The position numbers and the translations under genes were made by a program. A stretch of DNA of 64,000 nucleotides from Acidobacteriota bacterium (GTDB lineage: Bacteria > Acidobacteriota > Thermoanaerobaculia > Gp7-AA8). The notes below the pieces were generated by a model. It was not told where the DNA came from. It did not search any database and worked only from the letters and a program-made list of their open reading frames with translations. Shown in pieces: positions 48,916-58,695 of this stretch. The stretch spans positions 1 to 64,000 of the forward strand of contig JAJPHC010000045.1 of assembly GCA_021325515.1 (NCBI GenBank). The letters are read 5' to 3'. How positions within the stretch are numbered: the stretch's first letter is position 1; each line of letters begins with the position of its first letter.

Positions 48916-49869
48916 TCACTGCACCGCCAGCGCGCTTTTGATGACGTCGTCGAGTCCGTCAGTCGATCCATCGTGCCGCTGCGCGTACACCGCTTCGAGA
49001 GCTTTGCGCGCCGACGCGTTCAGTTGTGTTTGCGACGACTTTCCGTTGCTGAGCGCCACCGCGCGCGCATAGCACGTGATCACCTTGTCGAGATTCTGAT
49101 TCACCCGCTCGCGAAACGTTTTCGACTCCTCCGTCACCGGCTTTCCTGCGTACTTCGACTGGTATTCGGTGACGAGCGGCGCGACTTCCGTCTTGTAGGT
49201 GACGCCTGCGAGCAATTGATACGTCGTCGGATCTGCGCTGAAGCTGCTCTTCGATCCGGTGATGGCGTTGAGGTGCGCCATCGCCTGGTCGGGAGCCTTC
49301 TCGGCGCAGAACACCGCCATGTAGTAATGAAGCCCGTCGTGCGCTTCCTGCGCGTTCGTGAATGGCGCCCAATCGTCGGCCGTCTTCCCGCTCTCGATCA
49401 GCTTCAGTGCGGTCTGTGCGGCGGCAAGAGCCTCGTTCACATGCGATGTATCGCCTGCCTTGAGCGTCTTGATGCCGGCGAGGACGAGCGCGAGCTGGAG
49501 TCCGAGGTCATCGGGATGAGAGGCGAGGAGCGGTTGGGCGGCTGCGAATGCCGCGGAGGGATTGCTGTTCACCGCGTCGATGAATGCGAGCTCGGCTCTG
49601 TTGTCGTTCTTCGATTGCCACTCGCGAATCGTCGCGATCGCATTCTGCGTGCTCGCATCGGGGCAGTTGCCGTAGATCTTCACGAAGGCGCGTGCCGTGC
49701 GGATCGCATCGCGCTGCTGCTTCGCCCCTCCTTTCGTCTCCGCGATGAACGTGTTGAGCATCATGTTCTTCGCCTGAATGTCGCTGCATGACGACGGCGC
49801 GAGCTGCCCGAACGAGGAGATCGTCGTGAGAGTGAGAAGCGAACAGAGGAGATTGCGTGCCGTAGTCAT
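48916..49869 (-). CDS. Secreted helical-repeat hypothetical protein
   Basis: The 317-residue protein starts MTTARNLLCSLLTLTTISSF with a signal peptide ending near FGQ. An AGGTGACC Shine-Dalgarno sits just before the ATG; an ATG five codons upstream is less likely. The mature part is alpha-helical with TPR-like periodicity (NPSAAFAAAQPLLASHPDDL, DTSHVNEALAAAQTALKLIE, KVITCYARAVALSN). I recognise no family. It is divergent from the peptidase gene at 49983. The function is unknown. Confidence 0.8.
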   Translation of the reverse strand: MTTARNLLCSLLTLTTISSFGQLAPSSCSDIQAKNMMLNTFIAETKGGAKQQRDAIRTARAFVKIYGNCPDASTQNAIATIREWQSKNDNRAELAFIDAVNSNPSAAFAAAQPLLASHPDDLGLQLALVLAGIKTLKAGDTSHVNEALAAAQTALKLIESGKTADDWAPFTNAQEAHDGLHYYMAVFCAEKAPDQAMAHLNAITGSKSSFSADPTTYQLLAGVTYKTEVAPLVTEYQSKYAGKPVTEESKTFRERVNQNLDKVITCYARAVALSNGKSSQTQLNASARKALEAVYAQRHDGSTDGLDDVIKSALAVQ

Positions 49870-49982
49870 GGTGGTCACCTGCATGTCCGCTACTTCAACT
49901 TCTATGCACGGTGTGAAGGCTCCGGTGAGTAAGCCCGAGCCCGAGCCCGTTTTTGAACGACGAGATTCGATAGACTTGGCGG

Positions 49983-52001
49983 ATGAAGCGAGCCCTTCTT
50001 CTTTCCCTGCTGCTCTGCCTGCCGATTTTTGCCTATGCCGACGATGTCGCTGCGCTCATCGAGAGTTACGAGAATCCGGCTCTCGGCCCGGCGGCAAAGG
50101 TCACGAACCTCACGATTGGAGTCTCGAACATCACGATCGAGCTCAACGGGAGCGCTGCTCCGGTGCGAGCGGGGAAGGACGTCATCGGACTCTTCTTCGC
50201 CGGCACGGGCAAATACACCTACCGCTCGACCGATCCGATCGAGACGAGCATCGCGATGTTCGAAGCGAAGAAGGCGTCGAAGATCAAGGCGGAGAAGAGC
50301 GGAGATACGGTCGTTCTGACCGACACATTCAGCCGGATGTTCCTGCGCACAGGCGGAGTGCAGCTGCCGCAGCTTCCGGAGGGAACGTCGCAGGAGCTCG
50401 ATGCGGCGTTCAAGGCGCATCGCGAGAACTTCTCGCACGCGCGTGTCGCGCCCGCCTCGCATCTGCTCATTCGCCAGCGGCTGGACAAACCTTCGTCACC
50501 GGTCGCGCGCATCGAGTTCGACGGCGATGAGACGACGCTGTACGAGCTCGACTCCATCGAGAGGAAGACGGAGAGCATTTCCTCCCTCCTGCGCATCATG
50601 GAGATGCCGACCAATGAGATGAAGAACTGGCTGCAACCGGTGGTGATCTCGGAGCAGCCGGTCGGCCGCGGGAGGACCGATTTCGTCGATCCCCCATTCC
50701 TGCTCACCGCGATCGACTACACGCTCATCGGGAACCTCGACGAGACGGCAAAGCTGAGCATCGATGAGACGGTCGTCCCTCGCGGGACCGCGCAGCGCTC
50801 GTTCCACTTCAATTTGAACAGCCGCGTGTGGGACACGAGTGCGAAGCCGAAGGACTATCACGTCGACAAGATCACCGACGCGAACGGGAAGGAGCTCTCG
50901 TTTCATCACGCGGAGGACAGTCTGATCGTCGGGCTGCCGCTGGCGGTTCCGGCGAACACGCCGGTGAAGCTTCACTTCGAGATTTCCGGCAACTTCCTCT
51001 TCCATCCGAACAGCGACAGCTTCTGGCAGCTCGGCACGGAGCCGTGGTTCCCCCAGCCCGAGCTCAACGGCCAGTACTACACGATTCACTCGGTCGTCAA
51101 AGTCCACAAGCCGTGGACCGCGTTCGCTCCCGGCACCACGGTGCGCAGGGAGCCGGAGGGCGATTACAACGTCGTCGAGAACAGAATCGAGAAACCGGTG
51201 CAGTTCGCAGTCGTGCACGCGGGCAAGTACGCGCTCTCGGAAGAGAAGCACGACGATCTGACCATCCGCGTCGCATCGTACGCAGGGAACAACGATCGCG
51301 CGATGAAGCAGCTCGGCACTCTCGCCTGGAAGATGATCAAGTTCTACGAGCCGTGGCTCGGACCATTTCCGTTCAAGGAATTCAACATCATCGAGATCCA
51401 CGAGCTCGGATATGGGCAGGCGCCTCCGGCCACGATGTTCATCACCAAGGAAGCATTCAACCCGACGATGGGCGAAGACAATCAGATCTTCTCCCGCGGG
51501 ATCAATCATCGCTTCGCGCACGAGATCGCGCACCAGTACTGGGGTCACGTCGTGAAGATGGGTTCGAGCGAGGAGCAGTGGGTGACCGAGGCGTTCGCCG
51601 AGTATTCCTCGTCGCTGGTGATCAAGAAGCTGAAGGGCGACGACACGTACAACGGCATGATCTCGACCTGGAAGGCGAATGCGAAGGATGCCGGCTCGTA
51701 TGCGCCGATTCCTCTCTGCAATCGGATCCGCAACCCGCGCGATTTCCGCCAGGCGTTTCTCGATCGGACGTTCCTGCTCTACGACAAGGGTGCGTATCTC
51801 CTCGCGGTCCTGCACAAGCAGCTCGGCGACCAGAAGTTCCTCACGTTCATGCGCTCGCTGCAGGGCTTCTTCGAATGGAAGTACCTGACGACGAACGACA
51901 TCGCGCGGCTGCTGCAGCGGGTTGATGACGGCAGGGACTACCAGCCGTGGTTCCGGCAGTACTACTGGGGAACGGAGATGCCGCAGATGCCGAAGGGCTG
52001 A
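49983..52001 (+). CDS. Secreted M1-like (gluzincin) metallopeptidase
   Basis: The 672-residue protein starts MKRALLLSLLLCLPIFAYA, a signal peptide. The zinc site is HEIAHQYWG with His513, Glu514 and His517, and Glu536 in WVTEAFAEYSSS: HExxH-x18-E, the M1 spacing. The exopeptidase GAMEN motif is not evident; the equivalent place reads YGQAPPATMFIT. The N-terminal 350 residues are beta-rich, as in M1 N-domains. It is likely a periplasmic or secreted peptidase; the lack of GAMEN makes aminopeptidase activity uncertain. Confidence 0.85.
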   Translation: MKRALLLSLLLCLPIFAYADDVAALIESYENPALGPAAKVTNLTIGVSNITIELNGSAAPVRAGKDVIGLFFAGTGKYTYRSTDPIETSIAMFEAKKASKIKAEKSGDTVVLTDTFSRMFLRTGGVQLPQLPEGTSQELDAAFKAHRENFSHARVAPASHLLIRQRLDKPSSPVARIEFDGDETTLYELDSIERKTESISSLLRIMEMPTNEMKNWLQPVVISEQPVGRGRTDFVDPPFLLTAIDYTLIGNLDETAKLSIDETVVPRGTAQRSFHFNLNSRVWDTSAKPKDYHVDKITDANGKELSFHHAEDSLIVGLPLAVPANTPVKLHFEISGNFLFHPNSDSFWQLGTEPWFPQPELNGQYYTIHSVVKVHKPWTAFAPGTTVRREPEGDYNVVENRIEKPVQFAVVHAGKYALSEEKHDDLTIRVASYAGNNDRAMKQLGTLAWKMIKFYEPWLGPFPFKEFNIIEIHELGYGQAPPATMFITKEAFNPTMGEDNQIFSRGINHRFAHEIAHQYWGHVVKMGSSEEQWVTEAFAEYSSSLVIKKLKGDDTYNGMISTWKANAKDAGSYAPIPLCNRIRNPRDFRQAFLDRTFLLYDKGAYLLAVLHKQLGDQKFLTFMRSLQGFFEWKYLTTNDIARLLQRVDDGRDYQPWFRQYYWGTEMPQMPKG

Positions 52002-52083
52002 TCGGGGATCAGGCGCGGCTGCGGATCGTCACGCCGGTGGCCTCTCCGCGCCTCCCCGGTGAAAGACGTATCATCGAGCTCCG

Positions 52084-55000
52084 TTGTTCATTCAGGTCCG
52101 TCGCGCGTGTACGTTCGCAGCCGTGCTGCTCCTCGCGATCCCTGCGATCGCGCAGCACTATCCGATTCGAAATCTCACGCCCGAGGATGGCCTCCCGTCC
52201 TCGCAGGTGTTCGCTCTCTTCCAGGATGCGAAGGGCTACATCTGGACAGGCTCACCCGGAGGCCTGAGCCGCTATGACGGCATCGGACTGACGACGTTCT
52301 CGCACGCGCACGGCCTCGAGAATCAGTCGATCAAGGTGATCCTCTCCGATCGCGCGGGGCGTTTGTGGCTCGGTACGAACAATGGCGTCGCACTCTTCGA
52401 CGGACGCCGCTTCCAGCACTTCGGTGCAGCATCGGGAATCGGTGCCGGCCGTGTGACGTGCGGCGCGGTCGATCGCTACGGCACGATCTGGTTCGGGACG
52501 CAGGAAGGCGGCCTGAGCGCATTCGTGCGCGGACGCTTCATCACCTACACGCAGAGCAGCGGACTGCCCGCCAACAATGTTCTCGCCGTGTTCGCGGACT
52601 CGCGCGGCCGTCTCTGGATCGGCATGCACAACGCGGGCGTGGTCACCGCCACGGTCGATGCCGACGGGAAACTGCGCGACTTTCATCGCTTCACGCGAGC
52701 GGACGGTCTGCCGCATGACACCGTTCGCGCGTTCGCCGAAGACCATGCGGGCAACATCTACATCGGAACCCGCGGCGGCGGCCTGGCGCGTTATGACGGC
52801 AAGACGTTCGACGTTTTCGACAGGAGCCGGGGGCTTTCCGGCAACGATGTCGACGCGCTTCTCATCAGCAGCCGCGGTGAGCTCGTCGCAGGAACGTATG
52901 ACCGCGGCGTGACGATCTGCGATCTGCCGGCGATGAGCGCCTGCCGCACGATCACCACCGACAACGGCCTGCAGAACGACACGGTGCTCGCGCTGATGGA
53001 AGATCGCGACGGGACGCTGTGGATCGGCATGGATTACGGCGTGAGCCAGCTCGTGAGCGAGAAGTTCGCCGCCTTCACGGAGCACGAAGGCTATGGCGAC
53101 TCCGTCTTCTCCGTCTACGCCGATGCCGACGGCTCCGTGTGGCTCGGCAAGTCGCATGGTCTGTCGCACCTTCGCTTCGATTCGAAGACCGCGCGTCTCG
53201 AGTGGAATCGCCGCGAGTGTCCGGAGCTCGACTCCTACGAGGTGTGGGACATTCTGCGCGATCGCAGCGGCCACCTCTGGATCGGTACGTCGGAAGGAGT
53301 CTGTCTCTATGCGGACGGACGCTGCGCACGATTCTTCACGGCGAAGGACGGGCTCGCAGACAACGCCGTGCTCGATCTCTTCGAGGATGCCGATGGCCGG
53401 CTCTGGATCGGCACGCGCGGCGGAGTGTCCGTGCTGCCGCCCGGTGGTACGTCGTTCACGAACTATTCGCGCAAGGACGGCCTGCCTGCCGACAGCGTCT
53501 ATGCGATGACACAGGACCGCGAAGGACGCATGTGGTTCGGCACCTATGCCGGCCTCGCCGTGCTCGAGCAGGGACGATTCAGAAGCTTCGCGACCTCCAA
53601 CGGTCTGCGCAGCGATGCGATCTACTCGCTGCACACCGCGCGTGACGGCAGTGTGTGGATGGCGACGATGGGTGGCGGTGTGACTCGCTACACGCGCTCA
53701 TCTTCCGGCGCCGAGCGCTTTCTGCATTTCGGTCCGGCGAGCGGGATCGAGAGCGAGCTCGCGTGGGCGATCCGCGACGACGGCCACGGCCACCTGTGGC
53801 TCGGGACCAATCGTGGTCTGTACGTCATCGATCCTGCGAAGGCCGTGCGGGACGATGCGCCCGGCATCGTGCTGCGTCACTACGACAAGAAGGATGGTCT
53901 CTCCGATCGCGAGATCAGCACGAGCAATGCGATTGCCGTCGATGCCGCCGGCAATTCGTGGTTCGGCTTCACGCGCGGTGCGACCTGCTACCGGCCGGAG
54001 CTCGATCGCTCGTCGAGCCGCGCGCCCGGCCTCGACATCGTGAAGGTGTCGGTCGAGCATGGACCTGAGTACCGGGGACTGTTCAGCGCGGCCGCGATGC
54101 AGCAGCCGATCGAGTGGCTCGGCGATTCGGCGCGGCCGCTTCCGCACGACCGCAACAACATCCGCTTCGATTTCCGCGCCCTGTCGTTCGCGAGCGCGCA
54201 GCCGGTGGAGTATGAGACGTGGCTGGCCGGCCAGGATCGGACGTGGTCTCCCGAAAGCAGCGCGCCGTTCAAGGAGTATACGAATCTCGATCCCGGCGAC
54301 TATCGGTTCCGCGTGCGCGCCAGGACGGCCGATGGCGTCTGGAGCGGCGCGCCGGCCGAGTACAGATTCGTGATCGCGCCGCCGTTCTGGCAGACCTGGT
54401 GGGCGCGACTCTTCGGCCTCACGCTCCTGGTGCTGATCATCATCACGATTCATCGCCTTCGCATCGAACAGGTCAGCCGGAGGAATCGCGAGCTGCAGAT
54501 GATGGTCGACGCGCGCACCGACGAGATCAAGCGGTACTCGTCGCGCGTGGAGCAGCATGCGCGCGACATGGAAGAAGCGAATCGCCGCATCGTCGACGCG
54601 GATCGGGCCAAGAGCCATTTCCTGGCGATGATGAGCCACGAGTTGCGCACGCCGCTCAATTCGATCATCGGGTTCTCGGAGATCCTCGGCAAGCGCTGGG
54701 AACCGCGTGCCGAGGGGCGGGAGATGGTGTTTCTGCAGAACATCGCCGACAGCGGACGGCATCTGCTCGACCTCATCAACAGTCTGCTCGATCTGTCGAA
54801 GATCGAAGCGGGACGGATGGAAGTGCATGTCGATGCCCTGGCGCTCGACGATCTCGTCGCGGGTGTGTGTAAGGTCATCAGTGGCATCGCCACGCGGCGC
54901 GGGATCGAGATTCATGCGGATGTGCCGCAGGCTCTGCCGGTGATCGAGGCCGACGGGGCGAAGATCAAGCAGATTCTCTACAACCTTCTCTCGAATGCGG

Positions 55001-56067
55001 TGAAGTTTTCACCGGACGGCGGCCGGATCGATGTTGGCGTGCGGCTGTTCGAGAACCGTTTCGAGCTGTCGGTGACGGACCAGGGGCCGGGCATTGCGCC
55101 ACAGGACCTGGAGGTCATCTTCGAAGAGTTCCGGCAGACGAAGAAGGGGAGCGTCTACTCGGGAAGCACGGGGCTCGGGCTGGCGATCGTGCGCAAGCTC
55201 GCCGAGATCCAGGGCGGCAGCGCGAGCGCCATGTCGACGATCGGCGAAGGCAGCACATTCGTTGTGCAGATTCCGCTTTCTGTTGCGGAGCGTCTGATGC
55301 CGCAGCCCGCGCCGCCTGCCGATGACGAGCAGCGGCCGGTGATTCTGATCGTCGAGGACGATGAGGAGTTCCGGGCGATTCTGGCGCAGCGGCTCGAAGA
55401 GGAGGGTTATCGCACGAGGTGTGTGTCGAGCGGCGAGCAGGTGCAGCAAATGGTTAGAGATCTGCAGCCGGACGTCGTCACACTCGATGTGCTGCTGCCG
55501 GGCATGGATGGCTGGTCCGTCCTCGAGGAGCTGAAGAACGATTCGCAGTGCGCGGGCGTGCCGGTCGTCGTCATCTCCGTCGCTGCCAACCGCGAGCTTG
55601 GCCTCGCCCTCGGCGCCGACGAGGTCTTCATCAAGCCGCTCGATCACGAGTCGCTGCTCAAGTGCATCCGGCGCCTCATTCCGGAGCCGCAGCCGCTGCA
55701 GTCCGTGCTCATCATCGACGACGATCCTCTGGCGCACGAGCTTCTCCGCTCGGTGCTGATGCCGCGCGGGTACGAGGTCGTGTCGGCGGATCGCGGGCAG
55801 CTCGGGCTCGAGCTCGCGGCGGCGATCCGCCCGTCGCTCATCATCCTCGATCTGATGATGCCGGGCGTGAACGGCTTCGAGGTGGCGGCGAAGCTCCGCG
55901 AAGACGAAGGCACCGCCGCGATTCCGCTGGTCGTCCTGACGGCGAAGGACCTCACGCAGGCCGAGCGTGATCAGCTCCGCGGCAAGATCCGCGCAGTGAT
56001 CTCGAAGTCCGTCGGCCCCGAACAGATCATCGAGACAATCCGCACCCTGGCCCTCCGCACCCGTTAA
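52084..56067 (+). CDS. Propeller-type hybrid histidine kinase with two receiver domains
   Basis: The 1327-residue protein begins with a TTG (MFIQVRRACTF...) and has a signal-like segment, then about 14 two-component-regulator propeller repeats (TPEDGLPSSQVFALFQDAKG, RLWIGTRGGVSVL and similar). A Y_Y_Y domain follows (YRFRVRARTADGVWSGAPAE), then a membrane helix near 780-797, a coiled coil, HisKA with MMSHELRTPLNS and an ATPase with NLLSNAVKFSP and STGLGLAIVRKL. Two receivers end the protein (Asp in VVTLDVLLPGMDG and LIILDLMMPGVNG). This family often senses polysaccharide breakdown products. Its stop codon lies inside a large inverted repeat. Confidence 0.92.
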   Translation: MFIQVRRACTFAAVLLLAIPAIAQHYPIRNLTPEDGLPSSQVFALFQDAKGYIWTGSPGGLSRYDGIGLTTFSHAHGLENQSIKVILSDRAGRLWLGTNNGVALFDGRRFQHFGAASGIGAGRVTCGAVDRYGTIWFGTQEGGLSAFVRGRFITYTQSSGLPANNVLAVFADSRGRLWIGMHNAGVVTATVDADGKLRDFHRFTRADGLPHDTVRAFAEDHAGNIYIGTRGGGLARYDGKTFDVFDRSRGLSGNDVDALLISSRGELVAGTYDRGVTICDLPAMSACRTITTDNGLQNDTVLALMEDRDGTLWIGMDYGVSQLVSEKFAAFTEHEGYGDSVFSVYADADGSVWLGKSHGLSHLRFDSKTARLEWNRRECPELDSYEVWDILRDRSGHLWIGTSEGVCLYADGRCARFFTAKDGLADNAVLDLFEDADGRLWIGTRGGVSVLPPGGTSFTNYSRKDGLPADSVYAMTQDREGRMWFGTYAGLAVLEQGRFRSFATSNGLRSDAIYSLHTARDGSVWMATMGGGVTRYTRSSSGAERFLHFGPASGIESELAWAIRDDGHGHLWLGTNRGLYVIDPAKAVRDDAPGIVLRHYDKKDGLSDREISTSNAIAVDAAGNSWFGFTRGATCYRPELDRSSSRAPGLDIVKVSVEHGPEYRGLFSAAAMQQPIEWLGDSARPLPHDRNNIRFDFRALSFASAQPVEYETWLAGQDRTWSPESSAPFKEYTNLDPGDYRFRVRARTADGVWSGAPAEYRFVIAPPFWQTWWARLFGLTLLVLIIITIHRLRIEQVSRRNRELQMMVDARTDEIKRYSSRVEQHARDMEEANRRIVDADRAKSHFLAMMSHELRTPLNSIIGFSEILGKRWEPRAEGREMVFLQNIADSGRHLLDLINSLLDLSKIEAGRMEVHVDALALDDLVAGVCKVISGIATRRGIEIHADVPQALPVIEADGAKIKQILYNLLSNAVKFSPDGGRIDVGVRLFENRFELSVTDQGPGIAPQDLEVIFEEFRQTKKGSVYSGSTGLGLAIVRKLAEIQGGSASAMSTIGEGSTFVVQIPLSVAERLMPQPAPPADDEQRPVILIVEDDEEFRAILAQRLEEEGYRTRCVSSGEQVQQMVRDLQPDVVTLDVLLPGMDGWSVLEELKNDSQCAGVPVVVISVAANRELGLALGADEVFIKPLDHESLLKCIRRLIPEPQPLQSVLIIDDDPLAHELLRSVLMPRGYEVVSADRGQLGLELAAAIRPSLIILDLMMPGVNGFEVAAKLREDEGTAAIPLVVLTAKDLTQAERDQLRGKIRAVISKSVGPEQIIETIRTLALRTR

Positions 56068-56167
56068 GTTGGTTTTCGGGGGTCACACCTGGAAAATCAA
56101 CTTAACGGCGTGCCAACCTGCCTGCGTTAAGTTGATTTTCCAGGTGTGACCCCCAAAAACCAACTTT
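56063..56167. repeat. Large imperfect inverted repeat (REP/REPIN-like)
   Basis: Two arms of about 44 bp, nearly perfect inverses, flank a loop of about 17 bp. One arm contains GGGGGTCACACCTGGAAAAT, the other ATTTTCCAGGTGTGACCCCC. Each arm is also bordered by GTTAAGTTG/CAACTTAA-type ends. The sequence is much less GC-rich than the genes around it. The first arm supplies the stop codon of the propeller kinase. It resembles REP/REPIN elements mobilised by tyrosine (Y1) transposases, or could act as a terminator. Confidence 0.8.
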
Positions 56168-56180
56168 ATACTTGGGGGGT

Positions 56181-56522
56181 ATGGGTGAGGATCAACGGCG
56201 GTTTCCGCGGATTGCTTCGCATCATTCGGTGCTGGTGAAGGAGCTCGAGCCGCAGGCTGTCGAGGAGTTTGCGCGTGCCGTGACCATCGCCCGCGGCGGA
56301 TGCTGTTTCTTCGCCGCCGAGAGCCTGGGAGTGGGGGCGCTGCTCGATCTCCTCATCGCCGTCGATCACGAGACAGTGCGTGCACGCGCCCGCGTCGTCT
56401 ACGAGCGGCCGCATGAGAGCGGACAAAACGAGGTCGGCGTCGAGTTCCTGAATCTCGACGACGCGAGCGCGGCGAAGATCGATTCCCTCTTCTCACGTCC
56501 GGATCGCGGAGCATCCAGCTAG
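56181..56522 (+). CDS. PilZ domain protein
   Basis: The 113-residue protein is a single PilZ-like domain. It starts with the RxxxR-type element (EDQRRFPRIASHHSV) and continues with a beta barrel (VTIARGGCCFFAAE, RARARVVYERP, NEVGVEFLNLDD). The usual D/NxSxxG element is degenerate (TIARGG), so c-di-GMP binding is uncertain. A G-rich run sits next to the ATG at 56181. It follows the inverted repeat immediately, so its promoter may lie in or before that element. Confidence 0.75.
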   Translation: MGEDQRRFPRIASHHSVLVKELEPQAVEEFARAVTIARGGCCFFAAESLGVGALLDLLIAVDHETVRARARVVYERPHESGQNEVGVEFLNLDDASAAKIDSLFSRPDRGASS

Positions 56523-56554
56523 ACGGAGTTCCGGCATCGCTCGTATAACGGGCC

Positions 56555-58684
56555 ATGCGACTGTTCGCGGCGATCGTGGCCGCATCGATCTGTGCCGCGG
56601 CCGCGTTCGGCCAGAACGCCACGCTGCCTCCCATCGTCTCGTTGCCGCCGGCCGATCAGCTCGCGTTGCCGATCCCTGTGAGCGACCCCGTTCTCCGGCC
56701 GGCGTTCGGCGCTCAGGATCAGGCGCGCGTCGCTGCCGGCCCGAATCAGTTTCTCGCTGTCTGGTCCGACCAGCGTTACGGGAACGCCGATGTGTTCGCG
56801 AGCCGGCTCGATATTCATGGACGGCCGCTCGATCCCGCCGGAATTCCTCTCGCTCCGACGTGGGCGCAGGACGTCGATCCGGATGTGATCTGGAACGGTT
56901 CCGCGCATGTGGTCGTGTGGGCATCGATCGGCATCTATGGTGCCGTCGTGAACCTCGATGGCAGCGCGACGCCGCTCGGCGAGCTCGTTCCTCTGAGCCA
57001 GACCAGCAGCGCGTACAAGTACGTGGCTCTCGCATGGAACGGCCGCGAGTATCTCGTCGAGTGGGTTGATGCGACCGTCCTGTACGGCGAGACGTTCGAT
57101 CCGTCGTTTCGTCCGACGAGCGGCAGATTCGCGATTGCCGATGCGAACGGAGTGAGCAACCCGCGCATCGCAACGGACGGCGGCGGATTCATGACCGTCT
57201 GGGAAGATGCGACGACAGTGCACTGCGCCGCGATCGACACCTCGGGCCGCATCACTTCACGGCGCGATCTCGGCGTTCCGCCTCGATCGGCGGGTGCGTT
57301 CCCAGCGATTCAATTCGGCCATGGCGAGTATGTGGCTGCATGGTCCGACGGCCGCATTCGCATCGCCGGCCTGTCGCCCGCGGCAGATCTCACCGGCCAC
57401 GGCGGCGTTCTTTCGGAAGCGGCGGACTTCGCGCTCACGCCTGCCCTCGCTCTCATGAACGACGGATGGTTCGCAACCTGGGCAGATGTCGGATCGCTCG
57501 ATCTCGTATCGATGCGTCTCGCACTCGACCTGCAGCCGGCGTCGACTGCGACTCGAATCGCCGCGCCGGAGTCTCAGGCCAATCCTTCCATTGCCTCGAT
57601 TGGATCCGTCGTCGTCGGTGCATGGACGGATGCGCGCAATTCGGGCACGTCGAGCGATCTCTTCGCCGCGGAATTGACGAACTCCTCGCCCGAGGCGTAC
57701 CTCGTCTCCCTCGGGCTGCCGAACCAGGACTCGCCAGAGGTCGCCGTTGCGGACGGGATCATTCTCGCGCTCTGGTTCGAACAGGTCACCGACACGAAGC
57801 AGGATCTCCTCGGCCGGCGATTCGATGCATCCGGAGCTCCGCTCGACGCGCAGCCATTCGTCCTTCGGTCCGGCTCCGCAGTCGCGCCGGTTGCCGTTGC
57901 GGCAAGCCGCGAGATGTTTGCGGTCGCATGGCAGGACTCCGCCACTTCTTCCATTCGCGTGATCCGGATCGCGCGTGATGGTCAGCGTCTCGACGCGCCG
58001 CCTGTCATGATTCCCGGCGGCGAACAGCCGGCGCTCGCCTCCGACGGAATCGATTTTCTCCTCGCATGGTCGCAACCCTCCGGCCGCCTTTCCTTCGGAA
58101 TGCCTGTCCGTGAGGTGCGGGCAGCCGTCTTCACACGTGAAGGCGTCATGCGCAACGAAGGCGTGCGGATCAGCGATCTTCCCGCGGACTCGTCGCAGCT
58201 CGATCCGTCGAAGGAGAGTCTGGTCGTAACGTGGACCGGAGCCGGCTATCTCGCGAGCTGGAGCAACACGCTGCAGCCTGTTGCTCAGAGCACAGGCATC
58301 GAGGCGCGGTTCATCACATCTGGCGGAATCCCTTTAGGCGCATCCGCCATCACGGTTCAGCCCCTGACGAAATATGCGCCGCCGCCGTCCTCGGTCTCGT
58401 CGAACGGCAGCAGCGAAATCATCGTGGGTGGCGCTCGCGGTTACGTCCTCTCTCCATCAGGCGAGGTGCAGTCCAGCGTTAGCCTCTCATGGCCGTGGAT
58501 CGCGTTTGACGGAACGAGGTACGTCAATGGACCCGGCCCGATGGCGCCTATCGCGCCCGGCGTACTGGTCCTCACTTCGCAGCGCTTGATCAAGATGCTG
58601 CCGGCCTCCCACGATGGCGGCGTGCGTCGCGTATCGCTGCATCGCATCGGCGCCGGCCCCGGCCGCCGCCGCGCATCGCGCTAG
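56555..58684 (+). CDS. Secreted beta-propeller-like hypothetical protein
   Basis: The 709-residue protein has a signal peptide (MRLFAAIVAASICAAAAFGQ) and many short beta repeats ending in a 'V-W-D-R' pattern: NQFLAVWSDQRYGNADVFA, HVVVWASIGIYG, EYVAAWSDGR, VVVGAWTDARNSGTSSDLF and FLLAWSQPSG. This suggests a seven- or more-bladed propeller. I recognise no enzyme motif. Similar proteins are common in secreted proteomes of this kind of genome and are of unknown role. Confidence 0.82.
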   Translation: MRLFAAIVAASICAAAAFGQNATLPPIVSLPPADQLALPIPVSDPVLRPAFGAQDQARVAAGPNQFLAVWSDQRYGNADVFASRLDIHGRPLDPAGIPLAPTWAQDVDPDVIWNGSAHVVVWASIGIYGAVVNLDGSATPLGELVPLSQTSSAYKYVALAWNGREYLVEWVDATVLYGETFDPSFRPTSGRFAIADANGVSNPRIATDGGGFMTVWEDATTVHCAAIDTSGRITSRRDLGVPPRSAGAFPAIQFGHGEYVAAWSDGRIRIAGLSPAADLTGHGGVLSEAADFALTPALALMNDGWFATWADVGSLDLVSMRLALDLQPASTATRIAAPESQANPSIASIGSVVVGAWTDARNSGTSSDLFAAELTNSSPEAYLVSLGLPNQDSPEVAVADGIILALWFEQVTDTKQDLLGRRFDASGAPLDAQPFVLRSGSAVAPVAVAASREMFAVAWQDSATSSIRVIRIARDGQRLDAPPVMIPGGEQPALASDGIDFLLAWSQPSGRLSFGMPVREVRAAVFTREGVMRNEGVRISDLPADSSQLDPSKESLVVTWTGAGYLASWSNTLQPVAQSTGIEARFITSGGIPLGASAITVQPLTKYAPPPSSVSSNGSSEIIVGGARGYVLSPSGEVQSSVSLSWPWIAFDGTRYVNGPGPMAPIAPGVLVLTSQRLIKMLPASHDGGVRRVSLHRIGAGPGRRRASR

Positions 58685-58695
58685 TCGCGATCGCT

